Shown piece after piece: positions 24,286 through 33,196 of a stretch of 47,913 nt of DNA. Source of the stretch: Arsenicicoccus bolidensis DSM 15745 (lineage in GTDB: Bacteria; Actinomycetota; Actinomycetes; Actinomycetales; Dermatophilaceae); the NCBI RefSeq assembly GCF_000426385.1, contig NZ_AUFG01000029.1, forward strand, positions 1 through 47,913, read 5' to 3'. The notes below the pieces were generated by a model, which made no database searches, was not told where the DNA came from, and saw only the letters and a program-made list of their open reading frames with translations. The stretch's first letter is position 1, and each line of letters begins with the position of its first letter. The translations under genes were made by a program, and so were the position numbers.

Positions 24286-26381
24286 CGGATACCTCCCTCG
24301 CCGGCACCCTGCCGTGCGATCTCGACCGCCGCGGCGGCATAGGACAGAGCACCACTGCTCGTCGGGTCATAGGTCATGACGGTCTGCCCGTGGCTGGGTG
24401 CCTCCGAGATCCGCACCGAGCGCGGGACCGTCGACCGGATGACCTGCTGCCCGAAGTGGCGGCGCACCTCGTCGGCGACCTGCGCCGAGAGCCGGGTGCG
24501 CCCGTCATACATCGTCAGCAGGATCGTCGAGACGTGCAGCGACGGGTTGAGGTGCGCCTTGATCAGCTCGATGTTCTTGAGCAGCTGCGACAGCCCCTCA
24601 AGCGCGTAGTACTCGCACTGGATCGGGATGAAGACCTCCTCGGCCGCCACGAAGGCGTTGATCGTGAGGAGCCCCAGGCTGGGCGGGCAGTCGATGAGCA
24701 CGTAGTCGATCCGCTCGTCGCGGTCCTCCTGGTCCCGCAGGTAGGCGGTCAGGGCGCGACCGAGGCGCATCTCGCGCGCGACGAGGGAGACGAGCTCGAT
24801 CTCGGCGCCGGCGAGGTCGATCGTGGCGGGAGCGCACAGCAGGTTGGGCACGTCGGGGCACGACTGGACGACGTCGCGCATCGGCGCACCGTCGACGAGG
24901 ACGTCGTAGACGCTGGGTACCTCGGCATGGTGCGGGATGCCGAGCGCGGTCGAGGCATTGCCCTGGGGGTCCAGGTCCAGGACCAGCACACGGAGGCCAG
25001 CCTTGGCGAGGGCTGCGGCGACGTTGACCGTGGTCGTCGTCTTGCCGACGCCACCCTTCTGGTTGGCCACGGTCATCACGCGGGTGCGCCGCGGTGCCGG
25101 GAGGGCCTCGCCCTCGGTCTGCGCGCGGCCGGCGGGCGTGGTCGCCGGGGCCGGCGCGCTCGCGCGAGCGGCTGCGTCTGGGGCTGCCGTGGCGGGGGCA
25201 GCGGAGGGCACCGGGGTGACAGCGGGGGCCGGCGCGCCGACGGATGCCGTCATGGGCGTGGCCTGAAGGTCGGTCATGGCGTCCTGGTCCTTGTCTTCCT
25301 GCTGACGGAAGGTCTCCACGACGTCGACATCGCCGCTCTCGTTGCCCGTTTCACGTGAAACAGGGTCGTCGCTCGTGACGGCGGCGGCCACCTCGGCGAG
25401 CTCGTCCCGAGCAGCCACAGCCGTGTTGCCGAAGAGGGCGGCATCCGCCACCTGCCGGCTCGCCGGCTCCTCCCACGCCGACGCGAGGCGGCTCTTTCGG
25501 TCGTCGTGGGGGGCGGCCCCCAGGAAGCGGCTCTGCACGTCGGCGTTCGCGGCGGCCTCGGCGCCCCTTGCGCGGCTGGCCCGCAAGCGCTGCTCGGGCT
25601 GGTAGTCCTTGCCCGGGAGGTCCTGGCTCCAGGTCTGCGCCACCGACCCCAGGCCATCACCGAGCCCCTCGCCAGGCGGGGCCGACGGCCTCGAGGGTGC
25701 GGTCTCGACCCCGTTCAGCTCCCCCTCGGAGCTCTCCATGCCGTGGGCGCGGGCCTCCTCGGTGGCCGCCATCGCCCCGAGCGCCTCCCCGGCATCGGTC
25801 GAGCGGTCAGAGCCGGCGGGTACGAGCGACGGCTCGTCCGGCGCGGCCTCGGCCATCTCCCCGCCCTCAACACCATCGCCATCGACGTCAGCCCCGACAG
25901 CCGGATCGGCGCCCTCGTTGGCCGGCCCCGTGGACCGCACCCCCTCGGTCGCCTCGCGGACCTCAGTGCCGGCCAGCTCAGTGCCGGTGCGCACGGCGCC
26001 GGGCAGCACGGCGCCGGGCAGCACGGCGCCGGCCAGCACGGCGCCGCTCAGCTCAGCGCCGCTCAGCGCGGTGCCGGCGGAGTCAGCGCCGACGGGCTCA
26101 GTACCGACGAACTCAGTGCCGCGGACCCCAGAACCCAGGCCGTCACCTATGCCCTCATCAGGCCCGGCTTCAGCCTCGGGGACCCCTCTGGCCGAAAGGA
26201 TCTCCGTGACGTCGGCGCCGTCATCCCCCGCCACGGCCAGCTCGCGGAGCCCGACGTTCGCGGGATCGTGCGCCTCGACGCGCGCCGTTTCACGTGAAAC
26301 AGGTGACGGCCAACCCAGCCCCGAACCACCACCTGCCAACAGCTGCAGGTCAGGCCAACCCAACCCGGTCGTGACGCTCAC
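24282..26381 (-). CDS. parA: Chromosome partitioning ATPase ParA with 368-residue N-terminal extension
   Basis: 699 residues from the GTG at 26381, which has GAGGAG five bases upstream. The C-terminal 265 residues are standard ParA: deviant Walker A KGGVGKTT (442-449), LVLDLDPQGNAS, and YVLIDCPPSLGLLTINA (Walker B). Residues 1-368 are an acidic, low-complexity extension. It contains PVSRET at 27-32 and 340-345, each being the translation of a parS site, and about eleven pentapeptides of the form (A/T)xLxG at 89-143 (25953-26117). An alternative start is the ATG at 25277 (residue 369, AGGA upstream), giving a normal 331-residue ParA. Both products may exist. It drives origin segregation with ParB. 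Confidence 0.88.
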   Translation of the reverse strand: MSVTTGLGWPDLQLLAGGGSGLGWPSPVSRETARVEAHDPANVGLRELAVAGDDGADVTEILSARGVPEAEAGPDEGIGDGLGSGVRGTEFVGTEPVGADSAGTALSGAELSGAVLAGAVLPGAVLPGAVRTGTELAGTEVREATEGVRSTGPANEGADPAVGADVDGDGVEGGEMAEAAPDEPSLVPAGSDRSTDAGEALGAMAATEEARAHGMESSEGELNGVETAPSRPSAPPGEGLGDGLGSVAQTWSQDLPGKDYQPEQRLRASRARGAEAAANADVQSRFLGAAPHDDRKSRLASAWEEPASRQVADAALFGNTAVAARDELAEVAAAVTSDDPVSRETGNESGDVDVVETFRQQEDKDQDAMTDLQATPMTASVGAPAPAVTPVPSAAPATAAPDAAARASAPAPATTPAGRAQTEGEALPAPRRTRVMTVANQKGGVGKTTTTVNVAAALAKAGLRVLVLDLDPQGNASTALGIPHHAEVPSVYDVLVDGAPMRDVVQSCPDVPNLLCAPATIDLAGAEIELVSLVAREMRLGRALTAYLRDQEDRDERIDYVLIDCPPSLGLLTINAFVAAEEVFIPIQCEYYALEGLSQLLKNIELIKAHLNPSLHVSTILLTMYDGRTRLSAQVADEVRRHFGQQVIRSTVPRSVRISEAPSHGQTVMTYDPTSSGALSYAAAAVEIARQGAGEGGIR
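25347..25362. other. parS site 2, inside parA
   Basis: CGTTTCACGTGAAACA, one mismatch (first base) from the consensus. On the parA strand it encodes VSRET within the N-terminal extension. Confidence 0.92.
26286..26301. other. parS site 3, inside parA
   Basis: CGTTTCACGTGAAACA, identical to site 2 and 939 bp from it. In the same parA frame it encodes VSRET again, near the start of the long form. Confidence 0.92.
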
Positions 26382-26498
26382 ACCTACTCCTCATGCCGCT
26401 CGACGATGCCAAGCGCCCACTCTAGACGTCCCCTCGGACGAGCCTCGCCAGGCGTCACCGCGCGGCGCCGTGCCCTTTGTCCGGATCGGTGGGAGGAC

Positions 26499-26514
26499 GG
26501 TTTCACGTGAAACA
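26499..26514. other. parS site 4
   Basis: GGTTTCACGTGAAACA, one mismatch from the consensus, 118 bp upstream of the parA start. ParB bound here could also affect parAB expression. Confidence 0.92.
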
Positions 26515-26595
26515 GGCACGAACGTGTGGGCCAGTCCTCTACCGGTCCCTCAGACCCCAGTCGTCCACCAGCCCGTGTCCCACGCGGACGACGTC

Positions 26596-26611
26596 TGTTT
26601 CACGCGAAACA
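26596..26611. other. parS site 5 (centre variant)
   Basis: TGTTTCACGCGAAACA matches the consensus except one central base (CACGCG instead of CACGTG), which breaks perfect symmetry. Likely a weaker site. Confidence 0.8.
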
Positions 26612-26833
26612 GGATCCGCGGCAACCCCCTGGATTCCAGCGAGGGCCTCGCGGTTCAATGTTCCGTCTGGTGTGCCAGTGACGGTATGGGCTGCCATGCC
26701 CCGTCTGGATCTGCACCTCGAGACGGGGATCGCACGACGAGACGGGGAACGGACGACCAGACCGTGCGGCCAAACCACCGAGGTGCAAGGCCGACGCCGC
26801 GGCGCCGTTCGTGACCGGCGGGCCGATCCCGGG

Positions 26834-27616
26834 CTAGGAGCCGGACCTCCGGCGACGTCCCTTGCCGGCCCGCCCACGCCGCGGGCCGGAGCCCTCGGGC
26901 ACGATCGCGATCCCCGGCTCGTGGTCGTCCGCCAGGTACAGGCGGGCGACGGTCGTGGGCGTCTCGAGGATCTCGGCACCGCAGCTCACGATCTCGTGGT
27001 CGACCACGTGCGCCGCTCGCAGCGCCGCAGAGTCCTCCTCGAGCTCGGTGACCACGCTCACGCCCTTCAGCGCCAGCAGGGTCCCGCCGGCCGACGTGAG
27101 TGGGGCGCACCACTGCGCCAGCTGGCCGATGCGGGTCACCGCGCGGGCCGTCGCGACCGGGGCGACGACGGTGCCGACGACGTCCTGGGCCCGGCCCTGG
27201 TGGACGACGACGTTGTCGAGACCGACGGCGGAGGCGGTGGCCGTGAGCCAGTCGGTCGCCCGACGCCGTGGCTCGACGAGGTGCACCTCGCTGGCCGGGC
27301 AGGCGAGCGCCAGGGCGAGCCCCGGCAGCCCGGCACCCGACCCCACGTCGACGATCGAGGCGCCCCGGGGGACGAGCTCTGCCACGACAGCGCAGTTGAG
27401 CACGTGCCGCTCCCACAGCCGGGGGATCTCACGGGGGCCGATGAGGCCGTGGGCCACCCCGGTGGTGGCCAGGGCCTCGACGAACACCTGCGCCAGCGGG
27501 AGGCGGTCGCCGAAGACGACCTCGGCCGCGGCCGGCACATGCGGCAGCGCCGCCCCCGGGTCGGGAGCGGCGCCGTCGTGGTCAGTCTGGTCGTGCTGGT
27601 CGCGCTGGGGCGTCAT
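26834..27616 (-). CDS. rsmG: 16S rRNA (guanine527-N7)-methyltransferase
   Basis: 260 residues. RsmG (GidB) methylates G527 of 16S rRNA using S-adenosylmethionine; loss gives low-level streptomycin resistance. The SAM-binding motif VDVGSGAGLPGLALALA, the preceding REIPRLWERHVLNCAVVAEL and the later ATARAVTRIGQLAQWCAPL are diagnostic. The C-terminus is a basic, Arg/Gly-rich tail (GPRRGRAGKGRRRRSGS). The start overlaps the khpB stop by one base. Order khpB-rsmG-parA-parB is conserved near bacterial origins. Confidence 0.96.
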   Translation of the reverse strand: MTPQRDQHDQTDHDGAAPDPGAALPHVPAAAEVVFGDRLPLAQVFVEALATTGVAHGLIGPREIPRLWERHVLNCAVVAELVPRGASIVDVGSGAGLPGLALALACPASEVHLVEPRRRATDWLTATASAVGLDNVVVHQGRAQDVVGTVVAPVATARAVTRIGQLAQWCAPLTSAGGTLLALKGVSVVTELEEDSAALRAAHVVDHEIVSCGAEILETPTTVARLYLADDHEPGIAIVPEGSGPRRGRAGKGRRRRSGS

Positions 27617-28305
27617 CAGGCCGGAAGGACCACGACGTGACGCCGGGGCTCCGTGCCCTCGGACTCCGAGCTCAGCCCGGCCGCGAGGACCTCGTCGTGG
27701 ACGACCTTGCGCTCGAACGCGGTCATCGGCTCCAGGGCCTTCTCCTCGCCGGACTCCTTGACCTCGCGCACAGCGTCACGGGCGAGCTCGACGAGCTCGT
27801 CACGACGCGAGGCGCGGTGCCCCGCCACGTCCAGCATCAGGCGGCTGCGCTCGCCCGTCTCGGCCTGCACCGCGAGGCGCGTGAGCTCCTGCAGTGCCTC
27901 GAGGACCTTGCCCTGGTCGCCGACCAGGCGGCGCGGGACACGGCCCTCGTCGGAGTCCACGATCGCCACGGACGCACGGTCGCCGTCCACGTCGACGTCG
28001 ATGTCGCCGTCCAGGTCAGCGATGTCCAGCAGCGTCTCGAGGAAGTCGGCTGCGACCTCGCCCTCGCGCTCCAGCAGGGCGACCCGGCCCCCGGACCGGC
28101 GCCCGGGCTCGCGGCCCTGGTCCTCGGTCCGGTCCGTGTCCGTGTCCGCGTCCTGGCCCTGCTCCTGGTCCGAGCCCTGGCCCTGGTCCTGCTCCTGCTC
28201 CCGCTGCTCGGCCTGCTCGGTCTGGGTGCCAGAGACAGACTGGGCCTTCTGGTCAGGGGTGCCGTCCGTCTGTGGCTCGACGCCCTCGGTGGTGCTCGTG
28301 TTCAT
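27616..28305 (-). CDS. khpB: Jag/KhpB (EloR) family RNA-binding protein with R3H domain
   Basis: 229 residues. Residues 1-75 are a very acidic Gln/Glu/Asp-rich tail, replacing the Jag_N domain of firmicutes. A KH domain follows (FLETLLDIADLDGDIDVDVDG to LVGDQGKVLEALQELTRLAVQ, GDQG being the GxxG loop). The C-terminal R3H domain contains EPMTAFERKVVHDEVL with the Arg-x3-His motif. The protein binds RNA and in firmicutes regulates cell elongation; the mycobacterial equivalent is Rv3920c. It lies between yidC and rsmG and is translationally coupled to rsmG. Confidence 0.92.
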   Translation of the reverse strand: MNTSTTEGVEPQTDGTPDQKAQSVSGTQTEQAEQREQEQDQGQGSDQEQGQDADTDTDRTEDQGREPGRRSGGRVALLEREGEVAADFLETLLDIADLDGDIDVDVDGDRASVAIVDSDEGRVPRRLVGDQGKVLEALQELTRLAVQAETGERSRLMLDVAGHRASRRDELVELARDAVREVKESGEEKALEPMTAFERKVVHDEVLAAGLSSESEGTEPRRHVVVLPA

Positions 28306-28405
28306 TGCGGTCAGCCTTTCTCATCGTGGCCGGCGGTAGGACGAGGGTCGTCCCGGAGGCGCCGGTCGGTGCTGGTGGGTGCGCTGGCGGCCGGTGACCT
28401 CGCGG

Positions 28406-29440
28406 TCAGTCCGTGCCCTCCGAGGTGGCCCGGGAGGCTCCTCCGGCGGTCCCGCCTGCAGGACCGGTGCCCTTGCGTCCCTTGCGCTTGGGCTGCACGC
28501 GCTGCCCGCTCGGTCGGGGAGAGGTGACCTCGCCCTCCACGGTGTCGGTGGCGGCGGCGCTGGTGCCACGGGTCATGCTGCTGGCGCCCGGCATGGGCTT
28601 GCCCTGGGCCTTGCGCTTGGCCTCGAGACGCTCGTAGGCCGGGGAGCCGGGGGTCGGCATACGACCGATGGTGTAGAACTGCTGGCCCATCGACCACAGG
28701 TTGGTGACCAGCCAGTAGATGAGGACACCGATGGGGAAGTTGATGCCCGAGACGGCGAAGATGACCGGCATGATGTAGAGCAGGATCTTCTGCTGCTTGA
28801 ACATCGGGTTGTCCATGGCGGACGCCGGCATGTTCTTGGTCATCGCCTGGTGCTGCGAGGTGAACTGCGTGATCGACATCAGGACGATCAGCGCCACCGT
28901 GATGGCCTTGGCCGCCAGGTCCTCGCTGCCGACGAACTTGTCCGACAGCTGCACGCCGGCAAAGGTCGACAGCTCGGCCTGCTGGGCGACGGACGCCGTG
29001 ATCGGCCCGACCGCGTCCCGTGCCCCGCTCGCGATCGACCCCAGCCCGTTGAGCACGTTGAACAGCGCGAAGAAGATCGGCATCTGCAGCAGGATGGGCA
29101 TGCAGGACGAGAAGGGGTTGGTGCCCGAGTCCTTGTAGAGCGCCATCGTCTCTTCCGTCATCTTCTGACGGGACTCAGGGTCGGTCTTGCCCTTGTACTT
29201 CGCCTGGATCTTCTGCAGCTCGGGCTGGATCAGCGTCATCTTGCGCGAGGCGTGCAGCTGCTTGATGAACAGCGGCGTGATCAGGATCCGGATGACCACC
29301 ACGAGCCCGACGATGGACAGCCCCCACGTGAGACCGCCCTCGGGGTCCATGCCGATGGTCGTGAACAGCTGGTGGAAGCCGTACATGATCCAGGCGACGG
29401 CGATCTCGATCGGCCGCAGCAAGATGTTGATGAAGTCCAT
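28406..29440 (-). CDS. yidC: Membrane protein insertase YidC
   Basis: 344 residues from the ATG at 29440 (MDFINILLRPIEIAVAWIMYG), preferred because GAGGA lies just upstream; an in-frame ATG at 29473 adds 11 residues without a ribosome site. YidC/Oxa1 inserts membrane proteins alone or with SecYEG. Five hydrophobic helices are visible; the groove Arg is in VVIRILITPLFIKQ, followed by the long cytoplasmic hairpin (MTLIQPELQKIQAKYKGK). No large periplasmic domain, as in other Gram-positives. The C-terminal tail is basic (KRKGRKGTG), typical of ribosome-contacting YidC. Confidence 0.96.
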   Translation of the reverse strand: MDFINILLRPIEIAVAWIMYGFHQLFTTIGMDPEGGLTWGLSIVGLVVVIRILITPLFIKQLHASRKMTLIQPELQKIQAKYKGKTDPESRQKMTEETMALYKDSGTNPFSSCMPILLQMPIFFALFNVLNGLGSIASGARDAVGPITASVAQQAELSTFAGVQLSDKFVGSEDLAAKAITVALIVLMSITQFTSQHQAMTKNMPASAMDNPMFKQQKILLYIMPVIFAVSGINFPIGVLIYWLVTNLWSMGQQFYTIGRMPTPGSPAYERLEAKRKAQGKPMPGASSMTRGTSAAATDTVEGEVTSPRPSGQRVQPKRKGRKGTGPAGGTAGGASRATSEGTD

Positions 29441-29539
29441 CTCGTCCTCTGTGCTCAGGCGGTCGTCCGCCATGGGTGGTGCAGGTCTGGGTCCAGTCTG
29501 CCCTGTCGTCGGCCGGCCGCGGTCACGCGCGAGGCGACA

Positions 29540-29815
29540 TCAGAGGGTGGCTGGAGGGGGGTCCTTCTCGGGAACGTGGTCGACGCCGCCCGGGTTCCAC
29601 GGATGGCACCGCCCGAGCCGCCGCGCGGCGAGCCAGCTGCCCTTGATCGGGCCGAAGCGCTGGACCGCGGTCATGGCGTAGGCGGAGCAGCTGGGATAGA
29701 ACCGGCACGACGGCGGGGTCAGCGGCGAGATCCACAGCTGGTAGAAGCGGATGAGACCGAGGGCCAGGGCCTTGAGCGGGCGCCGCCGCCACTCGGAGTG
29801 CCACGCCGGGGCCAT
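29540..29815 (-). CDS. yidD: Membrane protein insertion efficiency factor YidD
   Basis: 91 residues. The family signature [35 protein letters not shown] is complete, including its three conserved Cys (SCRFYPSC and following), and [16 protein letters not shown] follows. YidD is a small amphipathic protein at the membrane that aids YidC-dependent insertion. It overlaps the rnpA stop by one base (ATGA) and lies 99 bp ahead of yidC. Confidence 0.96.
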   Translation of the reverse strand: MAPAWHSEWRRRPLKALALGLIRFYQLWISPLTPPSCRFYPSCSAYAMTAVQRFGPIKGSWLAARRLGRCHPWNPGGVDHVPEKDPPPATL

Positions 29816-30174
29816 CAGGGACGCACCTTGGCCAGGCAGCGGGCGAGGAGCCGGTCGAGCTCGGCGGCCAGCCGGGCGTGGTCCGCCTCGGCAGCCGGGG
29901 GGTTGGCCCGGACGACCACGTCCAGGCCGCGGGGCAGTGTCTCCACCCGGTCACGCATCGCGTGCCGCAGCCGACGCTTGGTGCGGTTGCGCACGACGGC
30001 GCCGCCGACGGCCTTGGACACGACGAGACCGACCCGCGGCGGCTGGGCCGCACGCGAGTCGGTCAGGTGGGTGTGCACCACGAGCAGCGGGCTGCCCGAT
30101 CGCACGGACGTCCGTCCGCGCACCGTCGAGGCGAAGTCCGCGCTGTCGCGCAGGCGGTGCTGCTCCGACAGCAC
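29815..30174 (-). CDS. rnpA: Ribonuclease P protein component
   Basis: 119 residues from a GTG. It is the protein subunit of RNase P, which matures the 5' ends of tRNAs. The RNR box [16 protein letters not shown] and the N-terminal [14 protein letters not shown] are typical. The gene follows rpmH by 13 bp, the usual arrangement, and is coupled to yidD. Confidence 0.96.
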   Translation of the reverse strand: MLSEQHRLRDSADFASTVRGRTSVRSGSPLLVVHTHLTDSRAAQPPRVGLVVSKAVGGAVVRNRTKRRLRHAMRDRVETLPRGLDVVVRANPPAAEADHARLAAELDRLLARCLAKVRP

Positions 30175-30187
30175 GGGAGGTCGGCTC

Positions 30188-30325
30188 TCAGGCGGACAGC
30201 TCGGAGCGGCCCTTGCGACGGCGGGCAGCCAGGATGGCGCGGCCGGCGCGGGTGCGCATGCGGAGGCGGAAGCCGTGCGTCTTGGCGCGACGACGGTTGT
30301 TCGGCTGGAAGGTGCGCTTGCTCAC
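30188..30325 (-). CDS. rpmH: 50S ribosomal protein L34
   Basis: 45 residues from a GTG at 30325 ([20 protein letters not shown], then [23 protein letters not shown]). L34 is among the most conserved small r-proteins and marks the origin region. GGAG lies seven bases upstream of the start. A candidate promoter, TTGACC-N18-TACCTT, is found about 160 bp upstream on the minus strand. Divergent from dnaA. Confidence 0.97.
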   Translation of the reverse strand: MSKRTFQPNNRRRAKTHGFRLRMRTRAGRAILAARRRKGRSELSA

Positions 30326-30482
30326 GGGACAACTCCGTTGACGGTGTCGGGCGGTCCACTCGTGGTGGACCCGTTGGGCGGGTGGTCTGCACGCCTGACG
30401 GGTCGCGGCCCCGCGATGACGAGACGGACGAGCGGGTGCCAACCGGCATGCAAAACGGGTCGGCGCGAACCGACCTTCCTCC

Positions 30483-30512
30483 AAGGTACGTCAGCCGGTC
30501 GAGGGCGGTCAA
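30483..30512 (-). promoter_or_regulatory. Candidate rpmH promoter
   Basis: On the minus strand TTGACC (30512-30507), an 18-base spacer and TACCTT (30488-30483). It is the best sigma-A-like match in the 545-bp rpmH-dnaA gap for leftward transcription. Confidence 0.5.
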
Positions 30513-30661
30513 ACCGCCGCGGCTGCACGTCCCCGGCGCGCACGACGGTGGGGCCCGAGGCGGGCAGCCGACGCCCCCAGCATGGGCGATGGCCTGGGAC
30601 GGGATCCGTCGACACGCCGTGAGGGGGCGTCGGCATTCACCTTCTCGGCCCTCCGCTCCCT

Positions 30662-30690
30662 TTGTGGCGAGACACGGGGGTTGTTAGCGT
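30662..30690 (+). promoter_or_regulatory. Candidate dnaA promoter
   Basis: TTGTGG (30662-30667), 17-base spacer and TAGCGT (30685-30690). It ends about 40 bp before the cluster of DnaA boxes and 180 bp before the dnaA start, so DnaA bound to the boxes would lie in the transcribed leader. Confidence 0.55.
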
Positions 30691-30727
30691 GGTGGCACGG
30701 TCGGCGCGGCCCCGCTTGTCTATGCTC

Positions 30728-30817
30728 TTGTCCACAGCCTGTGGACAAAGGTGTGGACCACGGCGTCACCAGCGTCGATCCAGCGTCATCCACAGCCAGG
30801 ACGCCCCGTCGTCCACA
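30728..30817. promoter_or_regulatory. DnaA-box cluster upstream of dnaA
   Basis: TTGTCCACA (30728-30736, plus) and its inverse TGTGGACAA (30740-30748) are perfect boxes three bases apart. TGTGGACCA (30752-30760), TCATCCACA (30786-30794) and TCGTCCACA (30809-30817) are close variants. Such clusters commonly give DnaA autoregulation and can contribute to origin function. Confidence 0.8.
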
Positions 30818-30870
30818 GGTCGTGCCAGCAGGCACGCAGCCGAGCAGCAGACCGTGAAACGAGGCACTTC

Positions 30871-32535
30871 GTGACCGACGCGCAGGTGGACGTCCCCCGC
30901 GTATGGCGAGACACGCTGCGCGCCCTCGAGTCCGGCGGCATCTCCGCCCAGCACCGCGGCTTCCTGCGGCTCAGCCGGCTCGTCGGTCTCCTCGAGGGCA
31001 CCGCGCTGATCGCGGTCCCCAACGACTACACCCGCGACATCGTCGAGAAGCGCATCCGCACCGAGCTGGTCGCGGCGCTGCAGGAGCAGCTCGGCCGGGA
31101 CGTGCGCCTCGCGGTCACCGTCGACAGCTCGCTGGAGCTGTCCGAGGCGGAGGACCGCGACGACAGCACCCAGCGCCCCGGCTCGCCCGGCGAGGTGCCG
31201 CACGTCGTGACGTCGTCCGACCCGGTGCGCCACGACGGCGAACGGGGTGGCTCGGACCCGCGCTCGACCTACGGACCCCGCCTGGTGCGCGACGAGCGCG
31301 TGCCGCGACCGGTGTCCACGGACGCCTCGTTCGGTGGGGAGCGGCCGTATGCCGACCCCGCCCGTCATGACGGCGGTCCGGGCCACGCCCCCGGCATACG
31401 GCCTGCTCAGGACGACGACGCGGACGACGACCGCGAGCTGCTCGCCGAGGGCGACGGGATCCGCGAGATGTTCCGCAAGCCGTTCGTGCCGGAGGACGGC
31501 CGCGACGCCAAGCTCAACCCCAAGTACACCTTCGACACCTTCGTCATCGGGTCCAGCAACAGGTTCGCCCACGCCGCCGCCATCGCGGTCGCCGAGGCGC
31601 CGGCCAAGGCCTACAACCCGCTGTTCATCTACGGCGGCTCGGGACTGGGCAAGACGCACCTGCTCCACGCGATCGGGCACTACGCCCAGCAGATCTATCC
31701 GAACGTCCGCGTGAAGTACGTGAACTCCGAGGAGTTCACCAACGACTTCATCAACTCGATCGGCGCCAACAAGGCGAGCGACTTCCAGCGGCGCTACCGC
31801 GACATCGACTTCCTGCTGATCGACGACATCCAGTTCCTGCAGGGCAAGGTGCAGACGCAGGAGGAGTTCTTCCACACCTTCAACACGCTGCACAACGCCA
31901 ACAAGCAGGTCGTGATCACCAGCGACGTGGCGCCCAAGCTGCTGTCCGGCTTCGAGGAGCGCATGCGCAGCAGGTTCGAGTGGGGCCTGCTGACCGACGT
32001 GCAGCCCCCGGACCTCGAGACACGCATCGCGATCCTGCGCAAGAAGGCCGTCCAGGAGCGCATGACGGCTCCGGACGACGTGCTGGAGTTCATCGCCAGC
32101 AAGATCTCGACCAACATCCGCGAGCTCGAGGGCGCCCTGATCCGCGTCACCGCCTTCGCGAGCCTCAACCACCAGGGCGTCGACATGACCCTGGCCGAGG
32201 TCGTCCTCAAGGACCTGATCCCCGCGGACCAGACCAACCAGATCACGCCCGCGACGATCATGGCCCAGACCGCGTCCTACTTCGGTCTCACGGTCGACGA
32301 CCTGTGCGGCACCTCCCGGTCGCGGGTGCTCGTGACGGCCCGCCAGATCGCGATGTACCTCTGCCGCGAGCTGACCGACCTGTCCCTGCCCAAGATCGGC
32401 CAGCAGTTCGGCGGCCGCGACCACACCACGGTCATGCACGCCGACCGCAAGATCCGTGAGCTCATGAGCGAGCGTCGCGCGATCTACAACCAGGTCACCG
32501 AGCTGACCAACCGGATCAAGTCCAACCCCAGCTGA
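30871..32535 (+). CDS. dnaA: Chromosomal replication initiator protein DnaA
   Basis: 554 residues from the GTG at 30871 (GAGG seven bases upstream); the upstream open frame crosses DnaA boxes and is not coding. Domain I is residues 1-90 ([30 protein letters not shown]), domain II an acidic, Pro/Asp-rich linker (about 91-212), domain III the AAA+ core starting [23 protein letters not shown] with Walker A GGSGLGKT (255-262) and Walker B LLIDD (315-319), and domain IV the DNA-binding end with [23 protein letters not shown] and [11 protein letters not shown]. It binds the boxes upstream and in oriC. The long domain II is typical of actinobacteria. Confidence 0.98.
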   Translation: MTDAQVDVPRVWRDTLRALESGGISAQHRGFLRLSRLVGLLEGTALIAVPNDYTRDIVEKRIRTELVAALQEQLGRDVRLAVTVDSSLELSEAEDRDDSTQRPGSPGEVPHVVTSSDPVRHDGERGGSDPRSTYGPRLVRDERVPRPVSTDASFGGERPYADPARHDGGPGHAPGIRPAQDDDADDDRELLAEGDGIREMFRKPFVPEDGRDAKLNPKYTFDTFVIGSSNRFAHAAAIAVAEAPAKAYNPLFIYGGSGLGKTHLLHAIGHYAQQIYPNVRVKYVNSEEFTNDFINSIGANKASDFQRRYRDIDFLLIDDIQFLQGKVQTQEEFFHTFNTLHNANKQVVITSDVAPKLLSGFEERMRSRFEWGLLTDVQPPDLETRIAILRKKAVQERMTAPDDVLEFIASKISTNIRELEGALIRVTAFASLNHQGVDMTLAEVVLKDLIPADQTNQITPATIMAQTASYFGLTVDDLCGTSRSRVLVTARQIAMYLCRELTDLSLPKIGQQFGGRDHTTVMHADRKIRELMSERRAIYNQVTELTNRIKSNPS

Positions 32536-32538
32536 CAC

Positions 32539-32558
32539 GGGCGTCCCGCCCGACGCCC
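32539..32558 (+). terminator. dnaA terminator hairpin
   Basis: GGGCGTC (32539-32545), loop CCGCCC, GACGCCC (32552-32558), starting four bases after the dnaA stop. Confidence 0.55.
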
Positions 32559-32586
32559 TCTGCCCGCGAGGATCCCGCGGAGCTGG

Positions 32587-32963
32587 CTGTCCACAGGGTT
32601 GTCCACAGACCTGTGCATCGTGACGCATATAGCGACAAGTGTTACTCAGCGTCAATCCCCCCGGTCCCAGAAGATCACTCGCTCGGCCTATCCCCAGCTG
32701 TGGAAAACCCTGTGGATGATCGCTGGCCGTGTTGACCCGGGTGATGTCGGGCAGGTCCGGACGCCCTGTGGGCCGTCGGTGGATAACTCGGGCATAACCC
32801 CCCACCCCACCTGGGGACGAGCGGGCATCGTCGGTGGACGGGTTGTGGACGACCCGCCGTCGTCCCCAGGCAACGTTGTGTGTCCACCGATCGCTCCACA
32901 AGGAGTACACAGGCTCGTCCGGGCCCTGACGTGCGAGGACGGGAGTTGTCCACAGCGTCCACA
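32587..32963. other. Origin of replication oriC with DnaA boxes
   Basis: The 661-bp gap between dnaA and dnaN carries many DnaA boxes. Perfect TTGTCCACA is at 32599-32607 and 32946-32954. Variants include CTGTCCACA (32587), TGTGGAAAA (32699), TGTGGATGA (32711), GGTGGATAA (32778), TGTGGACGA (32844) and GCGTCCACA (32955). The two perfect boxes face the same way at opposite ends. A comparatively AT-richer stretch (CGCATATAGCGACAAGTGTT, 32625-32644) is a possible unwinding site. The rest, up to 33196, holds no gene and probably the dnaN promoter. Confidence 0.9.
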
Positions 32964-33196
32964 GGCCCTATGACAACGATGAGACCTATTCACCTGGATC
33001 GATCCGCCCCGCGTACATCTGGGGACGAGGGTCGAGCGAGCGTCCGTCGAGCGATGCGAACGCCAGGCCAGGAGGGGCACGGGACAGGCTGGGGAGAACT
33101 ACACGTCGCGGCGGTCGTTGCACTACTGTCGTGCGGGACTGGACGCGTGTGCGGTCCGAGTGGAGAGCAGGAGCAAGCGATGAGGAGTGACCGACG

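Larger units (their letters stand above)
26382..26833. other. Intergenic region rsmG-parA holding two parS sites
   Basis: 452 bp between the rsmG stop and the parA long start, both genes on the minus strand. Besides parS sites 4 and 5 it shows a direct repeat CGAGACGGGGA (near 26719 and 26739). No convincing protein-coding frame is seen: a minus-strand open stretch through 26596 merely translates the parS again. It probably carries the parAB promoter, which I could not place. Confidence 0.6.

Noticed and set aside
26539-26979. Possible small gene between parA and rsmG reading PVSRET
   Set aside because: It overlaps the rsmG coding end in another frame and owes the motif to parS site 5; no ribosome site.
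30751-30870. N-terminal extension of dnaA
   Set aside because: It crosses the DnaA-box cluster; the DnaA domain I begins with the GTG at 30871.
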